A stretch of 64,000 bases of DNA from Lutraria lutraria (Eukaryota > Mollusca > Bivalvia > Venerida > Mactridae), in NCBI GenBank assembly GCA_964023205.1, contig OZ026840.1:11828603-11892602 (forward strand). Reading direction: 5' to 3'. The notes under the pieces are model-generated. The model saw nothing but the letters and a program-made list of their open reading frames with translations, had not been told where the DNA came from and ran no database searches. Made by a program: the position numbers and the translations under genes. Below, one piece after another: positions 23,382-33,756 of the stretch. The number at the start of each line of letters is the position of its first letter. Position 1 is the first letter of the stretch.

Positions 23382-24717
23382 CTAAAAATCAAAAGTTATT
23401 AATAATTCTCTGTACAATATTGCCCTAGATGAATTACACAGATCGCCATGTAGGACTTGTTGATAGTTATCATTTAATCTTTGTTTAAATAAATTAAAAA
23501 ATATCTTTTTATTCCCAACGCCTTGAAAAAACCAAACCTCGTAAAAACCTAAAGATGATAATAAATCCCGTAACAAACTGGTCCAGTTTTTAACATGCGG
23601 CATACGATCACAGTCACTTTTAGAAATATTGTATACAATCCTAATATATTTGTTTTCTTTTGGTTCCATAATTTTGAACCAATATTTAATAATTCTTAAA
23701 TATCTCCCATTTATCAGAGGGTGTCTTCCTAACTCACCGTAGACAAAATTATTCTATGTAACTCGCTTCACTCCCAAAATATTTTTACAGAATTGAGTAT
23801 GTATTCGTTCTATGTTAGTAGCAGTATGAAAACCCCAGACTTCACATGAATAGTTTAGAATGGGTAATACTAATTTATCAAATAATTCAAGTCTATGTTT
23901 TATCCCAATATTTGAGAAATTATACAAATATTTATTTAATTTGAAAATCGCTTTCCTTGATTGACCAGCTAATGTTATTTGTGTCTGATAAAAAGATCCT
24001 GCTACTGTAAAAACAATACCCAAATAAGAGAATGAGTTTACAATTTCAATATTTTGTCCATTATAAACAAAAGATACATTATTAGACAGTCTACCAGCTT
24101 TTCGAAATATCATTACTTTGGACTTTTCAGTATTTACAATCATTTTCCATTTCGTACAATAATCTAATAATATATCGAAACCGTTTTGAAGACCCGATTG
24201 TGTTTCTGAAAACAAAACAATATCGTCAGCGTATAAAAGTAAAAACATTTTAGTCATCATCGTATCTATACCTTCATAGCCATTTAATATAAGAGTTTCT
24301 TCCAAGTCATTTAGATATAAAGAAAATAATAACGGAGAAAGACATTCACCTTGCCTTACTCCTAGCAAGCATTCGAAGTTTTCACTAAGATTATTATTAA
24401 TTTTAACTCTTGATTTGATGGACTCATACATGCTTTTAATTACGGTTAATATCTTGCCCCGTATACCCAATCTAATAAGTTTTTGCCATAGGTTTGGACG
24501 AACAATATAGTCAAAAGCTTTACTAAAATCAATGAAACCACAATACAATTTTTTGTTATTATTTAACATATGAGAAATAAGACCATGTAGAACATAAATA
24601 TTATCAATAGTGCCCATATGTTTTCTGAACCCAGCTTGCGCCTCAATATAAATAAAATAATTCTCGGCCCAATTATCTAATCTGTTACTTAAAATTCTTG
24701 TACATTGTACATGTACA
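23382..24717 (-). pseudogene. LINE reverse transcriptase ORF, part 1, one in-frame stop
   Basis: Open from the 5' truncation point through AQAGFRKHMGTIDNIYVLH to the stop at 23382, interrupted once by TAG at 23754-23756. Counted from the Met at 24617, motif A is FIDFSKAFD (residues 28-36), motif B is RQGECLSP (88-95) and motif C is YADD (129-132), so all RT catalytic aspartates are present. After RT comes the segment CEVWGFHTATNIERIHTQFC, then the stop. The same frame continues past it with NNFVYGELGRHPLINGRY and NWTSLLRDLLSSLGFYEVWF. The enzyme would copy its own RNA into DNA at a nicked target. This copy cannot make a full product because of the stop, the missing N-terminus and the following frameshift. 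Confidence 0.9.
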
Positions 24718-26679
24718 GTAGTCGATGTAGCAACTACCGAATTAGTTGTTGTTATTATGACCTTTCATACATTTAACACGTGACTAATTGTTAAATTGCT
24801 TTAGCAGGTGTATAATTTAAGTCGGTATATTTTTACCATGTTACAAAAAACTGCTAAATTTTAGCAAACTGTTCGATAATTCAATAACTCGATACATATT
24901 TATTTTCTTAATCAGGTTTATATAAACGGGTCTAAAAACTCAAAATATAACCATGGCTACTTTTTAAAAAAACAAACATTCTTTACATATATCTTGTCAT
25001 ATCCTTGGCCAGTTTTCTCAAGCATCATTATCTTATACGACCCTTCTTCTCTGCTCCTTGAGATTTAAATGGTTTTAGTATTGGGTATTTGAGAAATGTA
25101 GTTATTTCACAGAAGGTGGATCTTTTTTATATGTGATTATTTTCTTGGAATCTTTTCTTTTCGACATTCTACAATTAACTTGTAAACATGAAATGTCTTT
25201 CTTGCGAATGTACTTATTCAAAGCAGACAGTTTTACTTTGATTTTATTTTTCTATTTCGTGATCTGTGTTACTGTTCACGTCGTTTCTGAATGTGGCATT
25301 ATCTCTAGTCTTCCTCTCAATTCATTTACTCAAGTGCTCATCCGTGTATTATTGAGTCGACGAAGCAAATGACTATTTTATATAATCTGTGAGTAATAAG
25401 TTACGGTCGGTATGATTGGCTAAATGGTAGTACGGTTAACGATCTGGTACGTCTATGTTCCAATTCCTGAGAAACACTCAGGTTTGGTTGTGTCACGGAA
25501 TATAATTACTTAATTTTGTATAGATCGTGTCCGGTACCTCGTAATGCAGATAGAACAAGTCAATAATGGTTTCTAGTCTTAACTGAAGATACGGCGGTAT
25601 AAAAAAACGGAGACAAGTTTGATCATTGAAATGTTTCGAGGCTACGTAATATTTATCAGAGACAATTTTCCTCTGGCTTGGAGAGGCATTTTTACCGAAA
25701 ATGTGTTACTCAATCTGATGAAATTGGAGAATATTTGTCTCTATCACGACTTCCCCCTTCCTCACTGAATGTTATTGATCTGACACTTGATTTGTGTTAA
25801 TGTTACGGCAGTGATACATTGATACACCTTATCTCTTATATTCACATTTCATTGATAGTCGTAATTCTTCTATTACTAGTTCCATTTTCCGTAAAGTGCA
25901 GATTGAGGTTTTCGGGGGCAATATAATCTTATAGAAAGTGAAAGTACACTTTCTCAGACAACACCATGCAAACGTAATAAATTCTATCTTTCTACACTGT
26001 AGCATATTAACAATCTTATAATACAGATATTCGGTGTTAACTTAAATATTTTACTGGGTTTAGCATTAACCACCGACATACAAGCTCGATACACAAACAT
26101 GTATTTCAGCTCAACAATACTTTGAGCCAAAATACAACATAAAAAGAATTCTATTTTTGTTTTTAAACATTTTTATAATTGGATGAGATGGTGCGTTTGA
26201 TTAGATTTTATGAAATAAACATTTTCATATCATTTTGCTTTGTTATCCAATCACTTTGTAATGGTATATTTAGGTCTATTGAATTCTATTCTAAACTGCT
26301 ATGTCTGTACTAACTTTTTACATCAGAATTAAAGAGAGATCTTTCTGAATTATCAACATTATGTAAAATTATTATATTGAAATTCGGACAGAACACAATC
26401 ATGAGTACAATCTGTCTTGAATACATTTATTATTTCTTATATATATATATTTGTTGAATGATATAAATTTATTTTAATATACCGTCATTCCGTTCTCCCC
26501 ATCACCGAATTATATAGTGTACATGTTGCTTATTTGAAATTGTTAACGCATAGAGTATACTAGTAATTCATGTGTTCATCCTCTTTCAATAAAAATATTA
26601 TCACTAAATTGTTCGCAGCGCACAAATACAAGGGGATATCCGCGGTGTTTAATATTCCGGTACAGTTTTGTTACTCTTG
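24718..26679. other. AT-rich sequence without a recognised gene
   Basis: At 25405-25500 a stretch with 'ggctaaatggtagtac' and 'ctatgttccaattcc' has a weak A-box/B-box look and may be an old SINE head. The ORF at 25133-25372 is hydrophobic and T-rich and looks like chance. A short (at)n run is at 26439-26450. Confidence 0.4.
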
Positions 26680-26691
26680 CTGCACGTGCAG
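26680..26691. promoter_or_regulatory. Perfect 12-bp palindrome with an E-box
   Basis: CTGCACGTGCAG reads the same on both strands and contains CACGTG, the core bound by bHLH factors in animals. Binding is inferred, and no nearby gene is known. Confidence 0.3.
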
Positions 26692-26908
26692 TTTCATATA
26701 TATGATCCACGTTTGATTGTTTGTCTATTGCAGATTCTTGTAATTGTTGAATATATTGACATTTCTCTTAACGAATGATTTAATTCAAATTGACCTACTA
26801 TATCCATTAAAATAACCTAACATCACATTAAGTAAACATAGTATTACGTCCTGTATAGCTCGACACGTATAAGACACTATCGTTAATAATTTGATGAAAG
26901 TTGGCCAC

Positions 26909-27120
26909 GGGCCGTAGTTCAATGGTAAGCTAGTGCGCTAGCCTTGTAAGCCGGTGATCTGGGGTGGAATCCCAGTCGCAGCATGTGTGGAGAAGTTGTC
27001 GGCTCCCTGTGGAAGGGTAATTTAGTACTAGAATACAAGTAATGAAAACTGTTTAGGTGAACCGACCGCCTTAGGAAACTAAAATATCGTTGAAAAATGT
27101 CTTAACACCACAAACAAAAA
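26909..27120 (+). mobile_element. tRNA-Thr-derived SINE, near full length
   Basis: The head has an A-box-like 'gtagttcaatgg' (26914-26925), an anticodon loop 'cttgtaa' (UGU) in 'gcgctagccttgtaagc', and a B-box-like 'ggggtggaatccc' (26961-26973), matching the layout of tRNA-Thr. The body has 'ggagaagttgtcggctccct'. The 3' end has 'cgaccgcc', 'atcgttgaaaaatg' and 'aacaccacaaacaaaaa'. These elements are transcribed by RNA polymerase III from the internal boxes and moved by LINE enzymes (family knowledge). The loss of CCA and the long non-tRNA body show it is not a working tRNA gene. Confidence 0.88.
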
Positions 27121-27912
27121 TGACGAAAGATATACATGTCATACATCGATTAGAGACATACATGCACGAATATAATCAGCTGCTTAAATTGTATAATGGT
27201 TCTCTCCTAATTATGTTCTATTCTCTGACAATACGTGTATGTTCTTGGTAGTCAAGTGCGCAGTTATCTAACCTAAAATGTTTGGTCAGCTGAAGCATTT
27301 CAATGAAGCTATTTGTGTTCAAAATAAGGCAAAGTATCACATTAGTATGGTTGTACTAAAGTATTTAAGGTATTCAATACCCAAATACTATAGATATATT
27401 TAGAAATACTGAGCAGTTAAGCTTCCAGTGCCCAGTTGTTACTTTTTACAAATATTTCTGCTTGCCTGATTAGAAACTCTCTCGCGCATTGTAGATTTTG
27501 CTTGTGATTTTTTTCTAGGTTGATAATACAATTAGCATCCCATCATTTTGCGCATGCGAATATTGCTTTCCCGGTATTGTTGCAGATATTCAGAGTTTTG
27601 TACAAAGGTGACTGGCTGAATATCTCAGAGCATAATACTCGCTGGCAATATTTTCTCCAAAATGCAATCATGCCAAAATTTGTCTATGAAATAAGTATCA
27701 TTCGGTGTACTATTTTCTGTCCATGGGAATTTTATCGAAACATCTTCTGGACCAGTAAACACATTTTAGAATCTAATGTAAAGCTATTGACAGTATCAGG
27801 AGAAAGCGAACATATTGATTAAACAAAACTCAGGCTCCGAGAGGGTACAACTTTGGTACGGTCCGTATTATATCTACAGGGTGTTTAAACAATCCACAAT
27901 GTGTGTATAATT
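27121..27912. other. AT-rich sequence with one 100-codon ORF, unrecognised
   Basis: The + strand ORF 27520-27822 (100 codons) encodes an aromatic-rich peptide without a family signature. There is no splice or promoter evidence, and I do not call it a gene. Nothing else is recognised. Confidence 0.35.
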
Positions 27913-28127
27913 ATGTTTGTCTGGGTTTCACGCCTCAGTCAGGGTCACATGAGGTGAACAGTTCACCTGACCATCGTTCCTGGGAAGAACAAGTACTAGA
28001 CCCCCATCATTCGTAAGCAACTGCCTACTTTCTCACATAAAGAGACATGGCCGGTAGCTGGGCTCGAACCCATGACACTCTCTCAGTGAAAGGTTACAGT
28101 GGCTTGAAGTCAACCACGGGGGCGGGT
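27913..28127 (-). mobile_element. tRNA-derived SINE, near full length
   Basis: Read on the minus strand: a head 'acccgcccccgtggttgac', a B-box 'gggttcgagccca' (28060-28072), a body with 'ggtcaggtgaactgttcacc', and the tail 'gaggcgtgaaacccagacaa'. The B-box is a near-perfect match to GGTTCGANTCC. The layout equals the other SINEs in the window but the head is not Thr-like, so it is a different subfamily. Confidence 0.85.
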
Positions 28128-28612
28128 AAAATAGCATGTATAATAAAAGAGTTTATATTTTTAAATATACCAATGTAATATGTCAGTGAAGATGGTGATT
28201 TAGCAGTAAGAAGAGGTCGCGATAGTTTTGTCGAAATACCAAAAAAAAACACTGTTAAACTGATAGTTTTAATGACGATTCAAAATGTATACAACAACAC
28301 TTATTAAGTTCATTATTAAAACAAATATCCATATAACACGGACTCATTTTTCTTCCGTGGTCACAATAAATTATGATGGACATGGAATGTATATTGACAT
28401 AAATAGATTAACTTGAAAAAGACCTATGTAGAACGTTACCTTTGGGATTTGTCATACAAATAGTCTAATAAACATCTTATTTTGTTGATTTTGTGTCCAT
28501 CTTAAGCGATCCTAGTGATATATTACTTACTTTAGTTTTTAGGATTGGAAGAATCAGGACTCCGAGATACGTCACACATGAGGAATGATGAATATCATCA
28601 ATGGTTTAGAAA
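28128..28612. other. AT-rich sequence without a recognised gene
   Basis: Nothing can be supported. Confidence 0.45.
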
Positions 28613-28803
28613 TGTAGTCAAACTTGTGTAAGCGTCTACCTCCGAATATACGTAAAACATCCTGTGAATAAAAACCAGTCTTATAAAACACGTCATTGAT
28701 TATTTATATTCATGTCAAAATGACCTTCGAATAAAGGCCTATTGACAATAAAATCACATTTTGTCTTTTCCAAGGATGGCCTTTGTTCACAGGTTAGACT
28801 GTA
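28613..28803. mobile_element. MITE family 1, copy C
   Basis: About 191 bp, from 'tgtagtcaaacttgtgta' to 'tcacaggttagactgta'. The ends are inverted complements of each other with mismatches and match copies A and B. The interior has 'cgaataaaggcct' and 'aaggatggcctttgttcaca', matching the 'ggcctttattcacagg' phrases of copy A. Confidence 0.8.
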
Positions 28804-29207
28804 AACACAAGGTTACTGATCAATGCGCCCCTCACACAGCCACGTTAATGGTGTTCTGGGTTCACCTTTAAGGTCGGTCATTCGCCTAATACATGTACAA
28901 AATATGAATATACAAACTGTATGTTACACAATGGTTATAATGAAGAGTAAAGTGCTAAACGCAAAAGTTCGGTCCAAGAATTACACAAGATGTACAATTT
29001 TGTATGGATCTTTATTCACCATGGTGTGACATGGGAGTGTGTAGAAAATACAGCAGTAACTGTTTCCATCTGACTTAGTTGCGTGTTTACTATGGTCGCA
29101 TCATGTACTTGGCGTGTTTTGAGGCGCACGATGCAGTAACGAAATACGCGACCATAAAACGAGTCAATAAAAAATGGTGTGTCATTGTGCATACAATTGC
29201 AGCAAAT
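28804..29207. other. Unique sequence left of the 45-bp array
   Basis: No gene is recognised. Its last bases ('gcaaatacgtgagataacg') grade into the repeat and may be the ancestral single copy of the 45-bp unit. Confidence 0.4.
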
Positions 29208-29957
29208 ACGTGAGATAACGTTGTTCTGTTGTGTATCCATGATTCTTAAACCACGCGAGGTAGCGTTGTTCTGTTGTGTATCCATGGATCTTAAACCACG
29301 TGAGACAACGTTGTTCTGTTATGTATCCATGGTTCTTAAACCACGTGAGACAACGTTGTTCTGTTGTGTATCCATGGTTCTTAAACCACGTAAGACAACG
29401 TTGTTCTGTTGTGTATTCATGGTTCTTAAACCACGTGAGACAACGTTGTTCTGTTGTGTATCCATGGTTCTTAAACCACGTGAGACAACGTTGTTCTGTT
29501 GTGTATCCATGGATCTTAAACCACGTGAGGTAGCGTTGTTCTGTTGTGTATCCATAATTCTTAAACCACGTGAGGTAGCGTTGTTCTGTTGTGATTCAAT
29601 AATTCTTAAACCACGTGAGGCAACGTTGTTCTGTTGTGTATCCATGGATCTTAAACCACGTGAGACAACGTTGTTATGTTGTGTATCCATGATTGTTTCA
29701 CCACGTGAGACAACGTTGTTCTGTTGTGTATTCATGGTTCTTAAACCACGTGAGACAACGTTGTTCTGTTGTGTATCAATGATTCTTAAACCACGTTAGA
29801 CAATGGTGTTCTGTTGTGTATCCATGTATCTTAAACCACGTTAGACAATGGTGTTCTGTTGTGTATCCATGGATCTTAAACCACGTTAGACAATGGTGTT
29901 CTGTTGTGTATCCATGGATCTTAAACCACGTTAGACAATGGTGTTCTGTTGTGTATC
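29208..29957. repeat. Minisatellite array 2, left part, 45-bp unit, ~16.7 copies
   Basis: The unit contains 'gttgttctgttgtgtatcc', 'atggttcttaaaccacgtga' and 'gacaac'. It holds four perfect palindromes: ACAACGTTGT (across the unit junction), CCATGG, TTAA and CACGTG. Units at the right end carry 'ccacgttagacaatgg', which destroys CACGTG and the AACGTT palindrome. Because 45 is divisible by three and the unit lacks stops in several frames, long ORFs appear on both strands (206 codons at 29179-29799 on +, 138 at 29319-29735 on -). They are repeat artefacts: each is a 15-residue peptide reiterated, with no conserved start. Confidence 0.97.
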
Positions 29958-29961
29958 TGTG

Positions 29962-30586
29962 CTGTCACGGCATATAAATAATACATAGTCAGCCAGTTTA
30001 ACCTCTTTTATTCGTAGTATTTGGTAAAGACTGAAATATAATACATATATTCCGAAAGTAAACAAATCAAGTTTATAAACGAATAATCATGTTGGCAAAT
30101 AAATATTAACTAAACAAACTATTTTATCAACAATCCAACATAGACAGTACATAGCATGAAATAATTTATAAAGCAGAGCTTATTTACGAAACGCATTAGG
30201 TACGAAATTCAACTGAGAAATTACAATAAAAACACACCGAATTTTACGATAAATGTGATATAAGTAGGTTATACAAGGTTATAAGTAAACTGTCGTAGAA
30301 TAAAGTTACTTACACTGTGAGGAAGCCTAAAAGAATAAATTTTTAATATGGCTGAAGCGATGATAACCGCATCTCGTCAATAACTGTTTTGAATATTTTC
30401 CTTTTCCCGTGACGTCACTCCAAAGAAACAAAAAGTGTGTAAAAAGCGAAAAGAGAATAGAGGCGGAAACATTCATAATAAAGGTTGTTAATAAGAAGTT
30501 TGAGAACCAAAGGGGGCTTAAATAAAACAATAATGAAAGGTTTCAAAAGGAAAGATTAATAAGAAAGTAACGTAGTTACGTGACAG
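29962..30586. mobile_element. 625-bp insertion inside array 2, short TIRs (MITE-like)
   Basis: Unique sequence that splits the 45-bp array without changing its phase. The left end is CTGTCACG (29962-29969) and the right end is CGTGACAG (30579-30586), a perfect 8-bp inverted repeat. The flanks are TATCTGTG on the left and TATCCATG on the right, consistent with an imperfect 8-bp target-site duplication, or a 4-bp TATC if the element is taken 4 bp longer. An 8-bp duplication would suggest hAT-like integration. The interior has TGACGTCA (about 30411-30418) and no real ORF. TIRs and phase are seen; the superfamily is inference. Confidence 0.65.
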
Positions 30587-31150
30587 TATCCATGATTCTT
30601 AAACCACGTGAGACAACGTTGTTCTGTTGTGTATCCATGATTCTTACACCATGTTAGACAACGTTGTTCTGTTGTGTATCCATGGTTCTTAAACCACGTG
30701 AGACAACGTTGTTCTGTTGTGTATCCATGATTCTTACACCACATGAGACAATGTTGTTCTGTTGTGTATCCATGGATCTTAAACCACGTGAGGTAGCGTT
30801 GTTCTGTTGTGCATCCATGATTCTTAAACCACGTGAGACAACGTTGTTCTGTTGTGTATCCATGGTTCTTAAAGTACGTGAGACAACGTTGTTCTGTTGT
30901 GTATCCATGGTTCTTAAACCACGTGAGACAACGTTGTTCTGTTGTGTATCCATGGTTCTTAAAGTACGTGAGACAACGTTGTTCTGTTGTGTATCCATGG
31001 TTCTTAAACCACGTTAGACAATGTTGTTCTGTTGTGTATCCATGATTCTTAAACCACGTTAGACAATGTTGTTCTGTTGTGTATCCATGATTGTTACACC
31101 ACGTGAGACAACGTTGTTCTGTTTTGTATCCATGATTCCTAAACCACGTG
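30587..31150. repeat. Minisatellite array 2, right part, 45-bp unit, ~12.5 copies
   Basis: The same unit, strand and phase as 29208-29957. It starts at 'tatccatg', exactly where the left part stopped, showing that one array was split by the 625-bp insertion. Variants include 'aaagtacgtgag' in place of 'aaaccacgtgag' (two units 90 bp apart) and 'ttacaccac'. The 200-codon minus-strand ORF (30556-31158) is a repeat artefact. Confidence 0.97.
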
Positions 31151-33061
31151 CTAACCACTTACTTACCATTTCGTGTTGACGTGTATGCGATGGATGACAT
31201 GTTGGTTTCAGCATTACAAGGTTAATCAAGGTCAATACTTGTATAATTATCACACTGTTGGTGCGTATTCACTGAGAGAATTTCTTTTTTTTTCTGCCAT
31301 TGAATATGCTATTGTCTATATTTGATATCAATGGTATATCTATCAAATTGATATAATAAACGTGAAGCAAGGGCAAGTAATTACCACATTGTGTTTTTAG
31401 TGTCAGACTGTGGGCTGCAGACCTGAGCCACATTCATTTTTAAAATAATTACAAGTATGTACGTTATGACTCGTATACTGAAATCATGTCTGTATAATAA
31501 ACAGTTATTGCAAAATTTTATGTCGAAATAATTGCATAGTGTCTTTATGTGAAATTTCGATTTGCTTCGGATTGATGGCACTAAAAGATGTACTTTAACT
31601 ATTGACGTTTGATAAAATAACCCTCTGGTGCTGATTTGCCTCATTGCACATCTTTTCGTTATAATACCGAATGAACTCATTGTTTCACAATTTCTTTACA
31701 ATGCTCGCGATAAGATGAGATGTACGACAAATTAGGGAGAACAAATGCAACGGTATATTCACTACGCAGTCTGGAAAGTTTCAGTTTAAATACAGCAGTA
31801 TTTAAATTGTCTGTCAACTTTATAACCACATGCGTCCTTTTGAACTTCTATCACCCGCAAAGAAAATGGGAACCCGTTGACACATTTCGAAATAAACACC
31901 TTACAATTTCCAAGTCCGCCACACATAATTATCGTTATATTAACAGCTAAATGATCTTAGCTTAACACATGTGACAATTCAGTGTTGTAGGTTTTCACAA
32001 ACCTCTTAGATGTAGGTCCCTATTGGCGTCATTCTACTGAGTTAAAAAAAATTGCCATCAAAATTTACATCAACACACAATGTCATCTTATCTTATTTGT
32101 AACATAAATATAACTTTCTGATTCAGCTAAATCAAGTTGACCTATAAGGTACCCGTATTTCACGCCGAAAACAAACAAGGTTTGCTATGCCAGGTACCCA
32201 TGTAATACAAATACTGAAATAAGAAACAGTTGAAAAGTCACAATATATGTTATAAATACAATAATGTAGTCATTTTACTGATACTGATAACACCAGAACA
32301 GAATGAAATTGAATCTAAAATAAGATTCACACAGAGAGATAGAATGTGGGCGCACCTGGGCACGAGACTTAACTGGACTAGTACACCTCTCAGACGATTC
32401 CAGTTCTACTAGATGTGAGTTTGTACAACTTCTGAAAGTTGGTTAATAAAATTGTCTGAAGAGATAAATGGTATTTCTCGAGATATTATTCTTTAATGCA
32501 AAATGTGACCAATTTCAACGATATTTGAGACACCGAGGAGAACATTAACCATGCAATATGTCGTGTTATTTACAAAACTAACTGCGAAATGTCATTTATC
32601 ATTTATAAAGAATCTAAATTAAGTTTCAGTCTCATTTTATTTCTATATTACTCACGTAATGTATCATATAGTGTGTCGCTTCATGTTTCAGAGTCTGATT
32701 ACATTGCATAGATCAACAACCTCTAATTTCCATCTTACTTCGCTAATACAAAGTATAAAAACATGATTATACTTTAATAAGCAAAACCTATACAAATAAA
32801 CAAAACTTGTTTTGTAGAACAATAATTGCTTTGGTATGGTATAATGTACCATCTAGCTGGTATGAGAACTGTTTGCATGATATAATACGCGTTTATTGCG
32901 TAACTTGAAATTACGATTTTCCTTTATACATATTTTAGAGTTACGAACGATGCATCATAATACATGTACCGTAATTCTAAATAATTATAATAATTATCGT
33001 TATTTAAAGAAGATGAATACATAACATTTGACTTATTTTCAACGTTTCAGCATTTAACCAA
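31151..33061. other. AT-rich sequence without a recognised gene
   Basis: No gene or element is supported. Short ORFs (99 codons at 31381-31680 on -, 76 at 31720-31950 on +) lack any family signature. Confidence 0.4.
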
Positions 33062-33230
33062 TAAATAGACGAATGAATGATAGAATGAGTAAAAGATTAA
33101 ATACATATATGAATGAATGGGTGAGTTTAGGAAAGAAATTATTAACGTGTGAATGAACGAACGAGCGAGGGAACGAACGTGCGATTTTTTTCGAAGGAAC
33201 GAGCGAACGGACGAAAGAATACAACTTACA
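33062..33230. repeat. Degenerate GAAT/GAAC tetranucleotide repeat
   Basis: Low-complexity tract of 'gaatgaatga', then 'gaacgaacgagcgaggga' and 'gaacgagcgaacggacga'. The array is decayed, with drifting units. Confidence 0.75.
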
Positions 33231-33756
33231 AAACAAACAAATTACTCCATGCATTCACACTTTTAAATAAGCAACATAATAATTAAACATGTACATCATA
33301 TTATAATACGATGATGCGGAGGGGGGAATGACAATATGCTAAGATAAACTAATTAAGCTTATAAAGAAATAATAAATGAATGCCGTTCATTCTTGCCACG
33401 TATACTGATTGGTATAACTTTGAGATTTGAAGAATATGAAATGTGTCACGTAATGGTTGTATTTTAGTTGTTCCCGTCAAACCATAAAGGAGACGCCTAT
33501 GATGAGACATCGGTTCATTAGCGTAAAATATCAACTTAAGCGACGTGTATCAATAAGTGTATGACTATGTGGTAGAAATACGTACACTAAAATAAAGACA
33601 AAATGACAGTCCTAAGAATATTGGTTTTGTCGATAAGTCATGTTTCGGATTGTTGCTCTATGCTTTTTTTCTCTGGGTATAAACGACAACCCGACAGATA
33701 GGGACACTTGGCGACTTGTCCATCTTTAATTGTGGAGGATGTACCGAGCTAAACAT
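33231..33756. other. Unique sequence left of the 32-bp array
   Basis: No gene is recognised. A 'ggaggatgtacc' at 33734 is a rough inverted match to part of the 32-bp unit. Confidence 0.4.

Larger units (their letters stand above)
22573..24717 (-). mobile_element. Non-LTR retrotransposon (LINE), 5'-truncated
   Basis: About 2.1 kb on the minus strand. It enters the ORF2 reading frame at about 24717, just before the reverse transcriptase fingers, and covers the RT, a connecting domain and a Cys/His tail. It then has a ~470-bp AT-rich 3' UTR ending near 22573 with AATAAA close to the end, which reads 'gacttgaatttc' then 'aaaataaact' on the minus strand. Abrupt loss of the 5' part is the usual result of target-primed reverse transcription. 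No endonuclease domain, ORF1 or clear target-site duplication is seen. Clade assignment is not possible by eye. Confidence 0.88.

Noticed and set aside
26909..26982. Functional tRNA-Thr gene
   Set aside because: The head is Thr-like, but the stems carry mismatches and the sequence continues into the shared SINE body.
27520..27822. 100-codon ORF as a gene
   Set aside because: No recognised motif, no splice or promoter signals, and a length compatible with chance.
29179..29799. 206-codon ORF on + in the 45-bp array
   Set aside because: The peptide is the 15-residue translation of the minisatellite. Other frames and the opposite strand are open too, and no gene signals flank it.
30556..31158. 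200-codon ORF on - in the 45-bp array
   Set aside because: The same artefact: a translated minisatellite, open because 45 is a multiple of three.
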